Positions 10,870-24,173 of a stretch of 64,000 nucleotides of DNA are shown here, one piece after another. Position 1 is the stretch's first letter. The number at the start of each line of letters is the position of its first letter. Source of the DNA: Narthecium ossifragum. Taxonomy: Eukaryota > Streptophyta > Magnoliopsida > Dioscoreales > Nartheciaceae. A program made the position numbers and the translations under genes. Location of the stretch: positions 372,001-436,000 of the forward strand of contig OY986974.1 in the NCBI GenBank assembly GCA_963920575.1. Reading direction: 5' to 3'. The notes beneath the pieces are model-generated. The model saw only the letters and a program-made list of their open reading frames with translations. It did not search any database and had not been told where the DNA came from.

Positions 10870-13584
10870 ATGCCCTATATACCTATACGGATTTTGTATA
10901 CGAAATATAGTAGATTAACTAATAACTATTTCACTTTTTACTCTCCAAATTTTAATTTTTACCCTGCCTTTATTTACCTTTTTCATATCATTTTTTTATT
11001 TTCACTCCGACTTTTTTACTTCTTATTTTTTTACCATTACTACATTCCCTAATGCCCTATATACCTATACGGATTTTGTAGACGAAATATAGTAGATTAA
11101 CTAATAACTATTTCACTTTTTACTCTCCAAATTTCACTTTTTACCCTGCCTTTATTTACCTTTTTCATATCATTTTTTTATTTTCACTCCGTCTTTTTTA
11201 CTTCTTATTTTTTTACCATTACTACATTCCCTAATGCCCTATATACCTATACGGATTTTGTAGACGAAATATAGTAGATTAACTAATAACTATTTCACTT
11301 TTTATTCTCCAAATTTCACTTTTTACCCTGCCATTATTTACCTTTTTCATATCATTTTTTTATTTTCACTCCGACCTTTTTACTTCTTATTTTTTTACCA
11401 TTACTACATTCCCTATGCCCTATATACCTATACAGATTTTGTAGACGAAATATAGTAGATTAACTAATAACTATTTCACTTTTTACTCTCCAAATTTCAC
11501 TTTTTACCCTGCCTTTATTTACCTTTTTCATATCATTTTTTTATTTTCACTCCGTCCTTTTTTCTTCTTATTTTTTTACCATTACTACATTCCCTAATGC
11601 CCTATATACCTATACGGATTTTGTAGACGAAATATAATAGATTAACTAATAACTATTTCACTTTTTATTCTCCAAATTTCACTTTTTACCCTGCCTTTAT
11701 TTACCTTTTTCATATCATTTTTTTATTTTCACTCCGACCTTTTTACTTCTTATTTTTTTACCATTACTACATTCCCTATGCCCTATATACCTATACGGAT
11801 TTTGTAGACGAAATATAGTAGATTAACTATTAACTATTTCACTTTTTACTCTCCAAATTTCACTTTTTACCCTGCCTTTATTTACCTTTTTCATATAATT
11901 TTTTTATTTTCACTCCGTCCTTTTTAGTTCTTATTTTTTTACCATTACTACATTCCCTAATGCCCTATATACCTCGACGGATTTTGTAAACGAAATATAG
12001 TAGATTAACTATTAACTATTTCACTTTTTACTCTCCAAATTTCACTTTTTACCCTGCCTTTATTTACATTTTCCATATCATTTTTTTATTTTCACTCCGA
12101 CCTTTTTACTTCTTATTTTTTTACCATTACTACATTCCCTATGCCCTATATACCTATACGGATTTTGTAGACGAAATATAGTAGATTAACTATTAACTAT
12201 TTCACTTTTTACTCTCCAAATTTCACTTTTTACCCTGCCTTTATTTACCTTTTTCATATCATTTTTTTATTTTCACTCCGACCTTTTTACTTCTTATTTT
12301 TTTACCATTACTACATTCCCTATGCCCTATATACCTATACGGATTTTGTAGACGAAATATAGTAGATTAACTAATAACTATTTCACATTTTACTCTCCAA
12401 ATTTCACTTTTTACCCTGCCTTTATTTAACTTTTTCATATCATTTTTTTATTTTCACTCCGACCTTTTTACTTCTTATTTTTACCATTACTACATTCCCT
12501 AATGCCCTATATACCTATACGGATTTTGTAGACGAAATATAGTAGATTAACTATTAACTATTTCACATTTTACTCTCCAAATTTCACTTTTTACACTGCC
12601 TTTATTTACCTTTTTCATATCATTTTTTTATTTTCACTCCGACCTTTTTACTTCTTATTTTTACCATTACTACATTCCCTAATGCCCTATATACCTATAC
12701 GGATTTTGTAGACGAAATATAGTAGATTAACTATTAACTATTTCACTTGTTACTCTCCAAATTTCACTTTTCACCCTGCCTTTATTTACCTTTCTCATAT
12801 CATTTTTTTATTTTCACTCCGACCTTTTTACTTCTTATTTTTACCATTACTACATTCCCTAATGCCCTATATACCTATACGGATTTTGTAGACGAAATAT
12901 AGTAGATTAACTATTAACTATTTCACTTTTTACTCTCCAAATTTCACTTTTTACCCTCCCTTTATTTACCTTTTTCATTTCATTTTTTTATTTTCACTCC
13001 GACCTTTTTACTTCTTATTTTTACCATTACTACATTCCCTAATGCCCTATATACCTATACGAATTTTGTAGACGAAATATAGTAGATTTTTCTATTAACT
13101 ATTTCACTTGTTACTCTCCAAATTTCACTTTTTACCATGCCTTTATTTACCTTTTTCATATCATTTTTTTATTTTCACTCCGACCTTTTTACTTCTTATT
13201 TTTACCATTACTACATTCCCTAATGCCCTATATACCAATATGGATTTTGTAGACGAAATATAGTAGATTAACTAATAACTATTTCACTTTTTACTCTCCA
13301 AATTTCAGTTTTTACCATGCCTTTATTTACCTTTTTCATATCATTTTTTTATTTTCACTCCGACCTTTTTACTTCTTATTTTTACCATTACTACATTCCC
13401 TAATGCCCTATATACCTATACGGATTTTGTAGACGAAATATAGTAGATTAACTATTAACTATTTCCCTTTTTACTCTCCAAATTTCACTTTTTACCCTGC
13501 CTTTATTTACCTTTTTCATATCATTTTTTTATTTTCACTCCGACCTTTTTACTTCTTATTTTTTTACCATTACTACATTCTCTA
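10870..13584 (+). repeat. Region C: large duplicated segment, copy 2 (2,715 bp)
   Basis: Fifteen monomers matching 8256-10869 in order, with the monomer at 13042 complete. That monomer has its own oddity, AGATTTTTCT in place of AGATTAACT near 13086. The last two monomers (13223 and 13403) are of the types that precede the GTATACG monomer in the 908-bp HOR, so the segment leads in register into region D. Confidence 0.86.
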
Positions 13585-15220
13585 ATGCCCTATATACCTA
13601 TACGGATTTTGTATACGAAATATAGTAGATTAACTAATAACTATTTCACTTTTTATTCTCCAAATTTTACTTTTTACCCTGCCTTTATTTACCTTTTTCA
13701 TATCATTTTTTTATTTTCACTCCGACCTTTTTACTTCTTATTTTTTTACCATTACTACATTCCCTAATGCCCTATATACCTATACGGATTTTGTAGACGA
13801 AATATAGTAGATTAACTAATAACTATTTCACTTTTTACTCTCCAAATTTCACTTTTTACCCTGCCTTTATTTACCTTTTTCATATCATTTTTTTATTTTC
13901 ACTCCGTCCTTTTTACTTCTTATTTTTTTACCATTACTACATTCCCTAATGCCCTATATACCTAGACGGATTTTGTAAACGAAATATAGTAGATTAACTA
14001 TTAACTATTTCACTTTTTACTCTCCAAATTTCACTTTTTACCCTGCCTTTATTTACCTTTTTCATATCATTTTTTTATTTTCACGCCGTCCTTTTTACTT
14101 CTTATTTTTTTACCATTACTACATTCCCTAATGCCCTATATACCTATACGGATTTTGTAGACGAAATATAGTAGATTAACTAATAACTATTTCACTTTTT
14201 ACTCTCCAAATTTCACTTTTTACCATGCCTTTATTTACCTTTTTCATATCATTTTTTTATTTTCACTCCGACCTTTTTACTTCTTATTTTTACCATTACT
14301 ACATTCCCTAATGCCCTATATACCTATACGGATTTTGTAGACGAAATATTGTAGATTAACTATTAACTATTTCACTTTTTACTCTCCAAATTTCACTTTT
14401 TACCCTGCCTTTATTTACCTTTTTCATATCATTTTTTTATTTTCACTCCGACCTTTTTACTTCTTATTTTTTTACCATTACTACATTCTCTAATGCCCTA
14501 TATACCTATACGGATTTTGTATACGAAATATAGTAGATTAACTAATAACTATTTCACTTTTTATTCTCCAAATTTTACTTTTTACCCTGCCTTTATTTAC
14601 CTTTTTCATATCATTTTTTTATTTTCACTCCGACCTTTTTACTTCTTATTTTTTTACCATTACTACATTCCCTAATGCCCTATATACCTATACGGATTTT
14701 GTAGACGAAATATAGTAGATTAACTAATAACTATTTCACTTTTTACTCTCCAAATTTCACTTTTTACCCTGCCTTTATTTACCTTTTTCATATCATTTTT
14801 TTATTTTCACTCCGTCCTTTTTACTTCTTATTTTTTTACCATTACTACATTCTCTAATGCCCTATATACCTATACGGATTTTGTATACGAAATATAGTAG
14901 ATTAACTAATAACTATTTCACTTTTTATTCTCCAAATTTTACTTTTTACCCTGCCTTTATTTACCTTTTTCATATCATTTTTTTATTTTCACTCCGACCT
15001 TTTTACTTCTTATTTTTTTTCCATTACTACATTCCCTAATGCCCTATATACCAATACGGTTTTTGTAGACGAAATATAGTAGATTAACTATTAACTATTT
15101 CACTTTTTACTCTCCAAATTTCACTTTTTACCCTGCCTTTATTTACCTTTTTCATATCATTTTTTTATTTTCACTCCGACCTTTTTACTTCTTATTTTTT
15201 TACCATTACTACATTCCCTA
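13585..15220 (+). repeat. Region D: return of the 908-bp HOR, one full unit plus partial
   Basis: 13585-14492 repeats the region A unit in monomer order and length (182, 182, 182, 180, 182), including the AGACGG/GTAAACG monomer at 13949 and the CACGCC monomer. A second unit begins at 14493 but after two monomers restarts with another GTATACG monomer at 14857. That monomer ends with an 8-T run and TTCCATT, and the next (15039) has ATACGGTTTTTG. The same HOR on both sides of regions B and C suggests B and C arose within, or were inserted into, an older 908-bp array. Confidence 0.85.
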
Positions 15221-17055
15221 ATGCCCTATATACCAATACGGATTTTGTATACGAAATATAGTAGATTAACTATTAACTATTTCACTTTTTATTCTCCAAA
15301 TTTCACTTTTTACCCTGCCTTTATTTACCTTTTTCATATCATTTTTTTATTTTCACTCCGACCTTTTTACTTCTTATTTTTTTACCATTACTACATTCCC
15401 TAATGCCCTATATACCTATACGGATTTTGTAGACGAAATATAGTAGATTAACTAATAACTATTTCACTTTTTACTCTCCAAATTTCACTTTTTACCCTGC
15501 CTTTATTTACCTTTTTCATATCATTTTTTTATTTTCACTCCGTCCTTTTTACTTCTTATTTTTTTACCATTACTACATTCCCTAATGCCCTATATACCTA
15601 TACGGATTTTGTAGACGAAATATAGTAGATTAACTAATAACTATTTCACTTTTTACTCTCCAAATTTCACTTTTTACCCTGCCTTTATTTACCTTTTTCA
15701 TATCATTTTTTTATTTTCACTCCGACCTTTTTACTTCTTATTTTTACCATTACTACATTCCCTAATGCCCTATATACCTATACGGATTTTGTAGACGAAA
15801 TATAGTAGATTAACTATTAACTATTTCACTTTTTACTCTCCAAATTTCACTTTTTACCCTGCCTTTATTTACCTTTTTCATATCATTTTTTTATTTTCAC
15901 TCCGACCTTTTTACTTCTTATTTTTTTACCATTACTACATTCTCTAATGCCCTATATACCTATACGGATTTTGTATACGAAATATAGTAGATTAACTAAT
16001 AACTATTTCACTTTTTATTCTCCAAATTTTACTTTTTACCCTGCCTTTATTTACCTTTTTCATATCATTTTTTTATTTTCACTCCGTCTTTTTTACTTCT
16101 TATTTTTTTACCATTACTACATTCCCTAATGCCCTATATACCTATACGGAATTGGTAGACGAAATATAGTAGATTAACTATTAACTATTTCACTTTTTAC
16201 TCTCCAAATTTCACTTTTTACCCTGCCTTTATTTACCTTTTTCATATCATTTTTTTATTTTCACTCCGTCCTTTTTACTTCTTATTTTTTTACCATTACT
16301 ACATTCCCTAATGCCCTATATACCTATACGGATTTTGTAGACGAAATATAGTAGATTAACTAATAACTATTTCACTTTTTACTCTCCAAATTTCACTTTT
16401 TACCCTGCCTTTATTTACCTTTTTCATATCATTTTTTTATTTTCACTCCGTCCTTTTTACTTCTTATTTTTTTACCATTACTACATTCCCTAATGCCCTA
16501 TATACCTATACGGATTTTGTAGACGAAATATAGTAGATTAACTAATAACTATTTCACTTTTTACTCTCCAAATTTCACTTTTTACCATGCCTTTATTTAC
16601 CTTTTTCATATCATTTTTTTATTTTCACTCCGACCTTTTTACTTCTTATTTTTACCATTACTACATTCCCTAATGCCCTATATACCTATACGGATTTTGT
16701 AGACGAAATATAGTAGATTAACTATTAACTATTTCACTTTTTACTCTCCAAATTTCACTTTTTACTCTCCAAATTTCACTTTTTACCCTGCCTTTATTTA
16801 CCATTTTCATATCATTTTTTTATTTTCACTCCGTCTTTTTTACTTCTTATTTTTTTACCATTACTACATTCCCTAATGCCCTATATACCTATACGGATTT
16901 TTTAGACGAAATATAGTAGATTAACTAATAACTATTTCACTTTTTACTCTCCAAATTTCACTTTTTACCCTGCCTTTATTTACCTTTTTCATATCATTTT
17001 TTTATTTTCACTCCGACCTTTTTACTTCTTATTTTTACCATTACTACATTCCCTA
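15221..17055 (+). repeat. Region E: 1,835-bp ten-monomer HOR, copy 1
   Basis: Monomer starts are 15221, 15403, 15585, 15765, 15947, 16129, 16311, 16493, 16673 and 16876. Three are short (180 bp) and one, at 16673, is 203 bp because of a 21-bp internal duplication: 10 x 182 - 6 + 21 = 1,835. The AATTGG-type monomer at 16129 has normal TTTCACTTTTTAC in place of the TCTCTCTTTA seen in the other AATTGG monomers I checked. Confidence 0.88.
16741..16782 (+). repeat. 21-bp sub-monomer tandem duplication
   Basis: Two adjacent copies of a 21-bp unit beginning TTACTCTCCAAATTTCACTT, at 16741-16761 and 16762-16782. With the native sub-repeat this makes three TTTCACTTTTTAC motifs in one monomer, which is 203 bp long. 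It probably arose by slippage or unequal exchange between the two 21-bp sub-repeats already present in every monomer. Confidence 0.93.
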
Positions 17056-18890
17056 ATGCCCTATATACCAATACGGATTTTGTATACGAAATATTGTAGA
17101 TTAACTATTAACTATTTCACTTTTTATTCTCCAAATTTCACTTTTTACCCTGCCTTTATTTACCTTTTTCATATCATTTTTTTATTTTCACTCCGACCTT
17201 TTTACTTCTTATTTTTTTACCATTACTACATTCCCTAATGCCCTATATACCTATACGGATTTTGTAGACGAAATATAGTAGATTAACTAATAACTATTTC
17301 ACTTTTTACTCTCCAAATTTCACTTTTTACCCTGCCTTTATTTACCTTTTTCATATCATTTTTTTATTTTCACTCCGTCCTTTTTACTTCTTATTTTTTT
17401 ACCATTACTACATTCCCTAATGCCCTATATACCTATACGGATTTTGTAGACGAAATATAGTAGATTAACTAATAACTATTTCACTTTTTACTCTCCAAAT
17501 TTCACTTTTTACCCTGCCTTTATTTACCTTTTTCATATCATTTTTTTATTTTCACTCCGACCTTTTTACTTCTTATTTTTACCATTACTACATTCCCTAA
17601 TGCCCTATATACCTATACGGATTTTGTAGACGAAATATAGTAGATTAACTATTAACTATTTCACTTTTTACTCTCCAAATTTCACTTTTTACCCTGCCTT
17701 TATTTACCTTTTTCATATCATTTTTTTATTTTCACTCCGACCTTTTTACTTCTTATTTTTTTACCATTACTACATTCTCTAATGCCCTATATACCTATAC
17801 GGATTTTGTATACGAAATATAGTAGATTAACTAATAACTATTTCACTTTTTATTCTCCAAATTTTACTTTTTACCCTGCCTTTATTTACCTTTTTCATAT
17901 CATTTTTTTATTTTCACTCCGTCTTTTTTACTTCTTATTTTTTTACCATTACTACATTCCCTAATGCCCTATATACCTATACGGAATTGGTAGACGAAAT
18001 ATAGTAGATTAACTATTAACTATTTCACTTTTTACTCTCCAAATTTCACTTTTTACCCTGCCTTTATTTACCTTTTTCATATCATTTTTTTATTTTCACT
18101 CCGTCCTTTTTACTTCTTATTTTTTTACCATTACTACATTCCCTAATGCCCTATATACCTATACGGATTTTGTAGACGAAATATAGTAGATTAACTAATA
18201 ACTATTTCACTTTTTACTCTCCAAATTTCACTTTTTACCCTGCCTTTATTTACCTTTTTCATATCATTTTTTTATTTTCACTCCGTCCTTTTTACTTCTT
18301 ATTTTTTTACCATTACTACATTCCCTAATGCCCTATATACCTATACGGATTTTGTAGACGAAATATAGTAGATTAACTAATAACTATTTCACTTTTTACT
18401 CTCCAAATTTCACTTTTTACCATGCCTTTATTTACCTTTTTCATATCATTTTTTTATTTTCACTCCGACCTTTTTACTTCTTATTTTTACCATTACTACA
18501 TTCCCTAATGCCCTATATACCTATACGGATTTTGTAGACGAAATATAGTAGATTAACTATTAACTATTTCACTTTTTACTCTCCAAATTTCACTTTTTAC
18601 TCTCCAAATTTCACTTTTTACCCTGCCTTTATTTACCATTTTCATATCATTTTTTTATTTTCACTCCGTCTTTTTTACTTCTTATTTTTTTACCATTACT
18701 ACATTCCCTAATGCCCTATATACCTATACGGATTTTTTAGACGAAATATAGTAGATTAACTAATAACTATTTCACTTTTTACTCTCCAAATTTCACTTTT
18801 TACCCTGCCTTTATTTACCTTTTTCATATCATTTTTTTATTTTCACTCCGACCTTTTTACTTCTTATTTTTACCATTACTACATTCCCTA
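17056..18890 (+). repeat. Region E: 1,835-bp ten-monomer HOR, copy 2
   Basis: Second copy at an offset of exactly 1,835 bp. The GTATACG monomers at 15947 and 17782, and the 21-bp expansions at 16741 and 18576, are both separated by 1,835 bp. A single-base change (TATTGTAG near 17093) marks this copy. At 18891 the next monomer is a region B type (TTTAGACG with ACACTGCC and TTTCGTATC), not a third copy. Confidence 0.88.
18576..18617 (+). repeat. 21-bp sub-monomer tandem duplication
   Basis: Copies at 18576-18596 and 18597-18617, identical to the pair at 16741 and lying in the matching monomer of the second 1,835-bp unit. It therefore descends from the same event. Confidence 0.93.
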
Positions 18891-19616
18891 ATGCCCTATA
18901 TACCTATACGGATTTTTTAGACGAAATATAGTAGATTAACTATTAACTATTTCACTTTTTACTCTCCAAATTTCACTTTTTACACTGCCTTTATTTACCT
19001 TTTTCGTATCATTTTTTTATTTTCACTCCGACCTTTTTACTTCTTATTTTTTTACCATTACTACATTCCCTAATGCCCTATATACCTATACGGAATTGGT
19101 AGACGAAATATAGTAGATTAACTATTAACTATTTCACATTTTACTCTCCAAATTTCTCTCTTTACCCTGCCTTTATTTACCTTTTTCATATCATTTTTTT
19201 ATTTTCACTCCGACCTTTTTTCTTCTTATTTCTACCATTACTATATTCACTAAAGCCCTATATACCTATACGGATTTTGTAGACGAAATATAGTAGATTA
19301 ACTATTAACTATTTCACTTTTTACTCTCCAAATTTCACTTTTTACCCTCCCATTATTTACCTTTTCCATATCATTTTTTGTTTTTCCTCCGGCCTTTTTA
19401 CTTCTTATTTTTTTTTCCATTACTACATTTCCTAATGCCCTATATACCAATACGGTTTTTGTAGACGAAATATAGTAGATTAACTATTAACTATTTCACT
19501 TTTTACTCTCCAAATTTCACTTTTTACCCTGCCTTTATTTACCTTTTTCATATCATTTTTTTATTTTCACTCCGACCTTTTTACTTCTTATTTTTTTACC
19601 ATTACTACATTCTCTA
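18891..19616 (+). repeat. Four-monomer diverged module with AAG-start and CCTCCGGCC monomers
   Basis: Monomers start at 18891 (TTTAGACG, TTTCGTATC), 19073 (AATTGG type, TCTCTCTTTA), 19253 (anchor changed from ATGCCC to AAGCCC) and 19435 (ATACGGTTTTTG). The 19253 monomer has CCCTCCCATTATTT, TTTCCATATC and TTTTTCCTCCGGCC, so it is among the most diverged types in the window. The same run recurs through region F (AAGCCC near 22164, 23811, 26717, 29458, 31111, 33472, 35649) and once in G (38369). It works as a mobile-looking cassette in the HOR reshuffling, though it is ordinary satellite. Confidence 0.83.
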
Positions 19617-22600
19617 ATGCCCTATATACCTATACGGATTTTGTATACGAAATATAGTAGATTAACTAATAACTATTTCACTTTTTATTCTCCAAATTTT
19701 ACTTTTTACCCTGCCTTTATTTACCTTTTTCATATCATTTTTTTATTTTCACTCCGACCTTTTTACTTCTTATTTTTTTACCATTACTACATTCCCTAAT
19801 GCCCTATATACCTATACGGATTTTGTAGACGAAATATAGTAGATTAACTAATAACTATTTCACTTTTTACTCTCCAAATTTCACTTTTTACCCTGCCTTT
19901 ATTTACCTTTTTCATATCATTTTTTTATTTTCACTCCGTCCTTTTTACTTCTTATTTTTTTACCATTACTACATTCCCTAATGCCCTATATACCTATACG
20001 GATTTTGTAGACGAAATATAGTAGATTAACTAATAACTATTTCACTTTTTACTCTCCAAATTTCACTTTTTACCCTGCCTTTATTTACCTTTTTCATATC
20101 ATTTTTTTATTTTCACTCCGTCCTTTTTACTTCTTATTTTTTTACCATTACTACATTCCCTAATGCCCTATATACCTATACGGATTTTGTAGACGAAATA
20201 TAGTAGATTAACTAATAACTATTTCACTTTTTACTCTCCAAATTTCACTTTTTACCCTGCCTTTATTTACCTTTTTCATATCATTTTTTTATTTTCACGC
20301 CGTCCTTTTTACTTCTTATTTTTTTACCATTACTACATTCCCTAATGCCCTATATACCTATACGGATTTTGTAGACGAAATATAGTAGATTAACTAATAA
20401 CTATTTCACTTTTTACTCTCCAAATTTCACTTTTTACCCTGCCTTTATTTACCATTTTCATATCATTTTTTTATTTTCACTCCGTCTTTTTTACTTCTTA
20501 TTTTTTTACCATTACTACATTCCCTAATGCCCTATATACCTATACGGATTTTTTAGACGAAATATAGTAGATTAACTAATAACTATTTCACTTTTTACTC
20601 TCCAAATTTCACTTTTTACCCTGCCTTTATTTACCTTTTTCATATCATTTTTTTATTTTCACTCCGACCTTTTTACTTCTTATTTTTACCATTACTACAT
20701 TCCCTAATGCCCTATATACCTATACGGATTTTTTAGACGAAATATAGTAGATTAACTATTAACTATTTCACTTTTTACTCTCCAAATTTCACTTTTTACA
20801 CTGCCTTTATTTACCTTTTTCGTATCATTTTTTTATTTTCACTCCGACCTTTTTACTTCTTATTTTTTTACCATTACTACATTCCCTAATGCCCTATATA
20901 CCTATACGGAATTGGTAGACGAAATATAGTAGATTAACTATTAACTATTTCACATTTTACTCTCCAAATTTCTCTCTTTACCCTGCCTTTATTTACCTTT
21001 TTCATATCATTTTTTTATTTTCATTCCGACCTTTTTACTTCTTATTTTTTTTCCATTACTACATTTCCTAATGCCCTATATACCAATACGGTTTTTGTAG
21101 ACGAAATATAGTAGATTAACTATTAACTATTTCACTTTTTACTCTCCAAATTTCACTTTTTAGCCTGCCTTTATTTACCTTTTTCATATCATTTTTTTAT
21201 TTTCACTCCGACCTTTTTACTTCTTATTTTTTTACCATTACTACATTCTCTAATGCCCTATATACCTATACGGATTTTGTATACGAAATATAGTAGATTA
21301 ACTAATAACTATTTCACTTTTTATTCTCCAAATTTTACTTTTTACCCTGCCTTTATTTACCGTTTTCATATCATTTTTTTATTTTCACTCCGACCTTTTT
21401 ACTTCTTATTTTTTTACCATTACTACATTCCCTAATGCCCTATATACCTATACGGATTTTGTAGACGAAATATAGTAGATTAACTAATAACTATTTCACT
21501 TTTTACTCTCCAAATTTCACTTTTTACCCTGCCTTTATTTACCTTTTTCATATCATTTTTTTATTTTCACTCCGTCTTTTTTACTTCTTATTTTTTTACC
21601 ATTACTACATTCCCTAATGCCCTATATACCTATACGGATTTTTTAGACGAAATATAGTAGATTAACTAATAACTATTTCACTTTTTACTCTCCAAATTTC
21701 ACTTTTTACCCTGCCTTTATTTACCTTTTTCATATCATTTTTTTATTTTCACTCCGACCTTTTTACTTCTTATTTTTACCATTACTACATTCCCTAATGC
21801 CCTATATACCTATACGGATTTTTTAGACGAAATATAGTAGATTAACTATTAACTATTTCACTTTTTACTCTCCAAATTTCACTTTTTACACTGCCTTTAT
21901 TTACCTTTTTCGTATCATTTTTTTATTTTCACTCCGACCTTTTTACTTCTTATTTTTTTACCATTACTACATTCCCTAATGCCCTATATACCTATACGGA
22001 ATTGGTAGACGAAATATAGTAGATTAACTATTAACTATTTCACATTTTACTCTCCAAATTTCTCTCTTAACCCTGCCTTTATTTACCTTTTTCATATCAT
22101 TTTTTTATTTTCACTCCGACCTTTTTTCTTCTTATTTCTACCATTACTATATTCACTAAAGCCCTATATACCTATACGGATTTTGTAGACGAAATATAGT
22201 AGATTAACTATTAACTATTTCACTTTTTACTCTCCAAATTTCACTTTTTACCCTCCCATTATTTACCTTTTCCATATCATTTTTTGTTTTTCCTCCGGCC
22301 TTTTTACTTCTTATTTTTTTTCCATTACTACATTTCCTAATGCCCTATATACCAATACGGTTTTTGTAGACGAAATATAGTAGATTAACTATTAACTATT
22401 TCACTTTTTACTCTCCAAATTTCACTTTTTACCCTGCCTTTATTTACCTTTTTCATATCATTTTTTTATTTTCACTCTGACCTTTTTACTTCTTATTTTT
22501 TTACCATTACTACATTCTCTAATGCCCTATATACCTATACGGATTTTGTATACGAAATATAGTAGATTAACTAATAACTATTTCACTTTTTATTCTCCAA

Positions 22601-24173
22601 ATTTTACTTTTTACCCTGCCTTTATTTACCTTTTTCATATCATTTTTTTATTTTCACTCCGACCTTTTTACTTCTTATTTTTTTACCATTACTACATTCC
22701 CTAATGCCCTATATACCTATACGGATTTTGTAGACGAAATATAGTAGATTAACTAATAACTATTTCACTTTTTACTCTCCAAATTTCACTTTTTACCCTG
22801 CCTTTATTTACCTTTTTCATATCATTTTTTTATTTTCACTCCGTCCTTTTTACTTCTTATTTTTTTACCATTACTACATTCCCTAATGCCCTATATACCT
22901 ATACGGATTTTGTAGACGAAATATAGTAGATTAACTAATAACTATTTCACTTTTTACTCTCCAAATTTCACTTTTTACCATGCCTTTATTTACCTTTTTC
23001 ATATCATTTTTTTATTTTCACTCCGACCTTTTTACTTCTTATTTTTACCATTACTACATTCCCTAATGCCCTATATACCTATACGGATTTTGTAGACGAA
23101 ATATAGTAGATTAACTATTAACTATTTCACTTTTTACTCTCCAAATTTCACTTTTTACTCTCCAAATTTCACTTTTTACCCTGCCTTTATTTACCATTTT
23201 CATATCATTTTTTTATTTTCACTCCGTCTTTTTTACTTCTTATTTTTTACCATTACTACATTCCCTAATGCCCTATATACCTATACGGATTTTTTAGACG
23301 AAATATAGTAGATTAACTAATAACTATTTCACTTTTTACTCTCCAAATTTCACTTTTTACCCTGCCTTTATTTACCTTTTTCATATCATTTTTTTATTTT
23401 CACTCCGACCTTTTTACTTCTTATTTTTACCATTACTACATTCCCTAATGCCCTATATACCTATACGGATTTTTTAGACGAAATATAGTAGATTAACTAT
23501 TAACTATTTCACTTTTTACTCTCCAAATTTCACTTTTTACACTGCCTTTATTTACCTTTTTCGTATCATTTTTTTATTTTCACTCCGACCTTTTTACTTC
23601 TTATTTTTTTACCATTACTACATTCCCTAATGCCCTATATACCTATACGGAATTGGTAGACGAAATATAGTAGATTAACTATTAACTATTTCACATTTTA
23701 CTCTCCAAATTTCTCTCTTTACCCTGCCTTTATTTACCTTTTTCATATCATTTTTTTATTTTCACTCCGACCTTTTTTCTTCTTATTTCTACCATTACTA
23801 TATTCACTAAAGCCCTATATACCTATACGGATTTTGTAGACGAAATATAGTAGATTAACTATTAACTATTTCACTTTTTACTCTCCAAATTTCACTTTTT
23901 ACCCTCCCATTATTTACCTTTTCCATATCATTTTTTGTTTTTCCTCCGGCCTTTTTACTTCTTATTTTTTTTTCCATTACTACATTTCCTAATGCCCTAT
24001 ATACCAATACGGTTTTTGTAGACGAAATATAGTAGATTAACTATTAACTATTTCACTTTTTACTCTCCAAATTTCACTTTTTACCCTGCCTTTATTTACC
24101 TTTTTCATATCATTTTTTTATTTTCACTCCGACCTTTTTACTTCTTATTTTTTTACCATTACTACATTCTCTA
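19617..24173 (+). repeat. Region F: 4,557-bp 25-monomer HOR, copy 1
   Basis: Built from three modules of 1,636 bp (9 monomers, from 19617), 1,269 bp (7 monomers, from 21253) and 1,652 bp (9 monomers with the 21-bp expansion, from 22522). GTATACG monomers at 19617, 21253 and 22522 recur at 24174, 25810 and 27079, each 4,557 bp on. The 1,269-bp module is marked by TTACCGTTTTC near 21357 and by CTCTTAACCC. One T is missing in a T run near 23245. Confidence 0.87.
23134..23175 (+). repeat. 21-bp sub-monomer tandem duplication
   Basis: Copies at 23134-23154 and 23155-23175, in the same monomer context (AACTATT before it, TTACCATTTTC after it) as the others. The same 203-bp monomer type was carried into region F. 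Confidence 0.93.
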
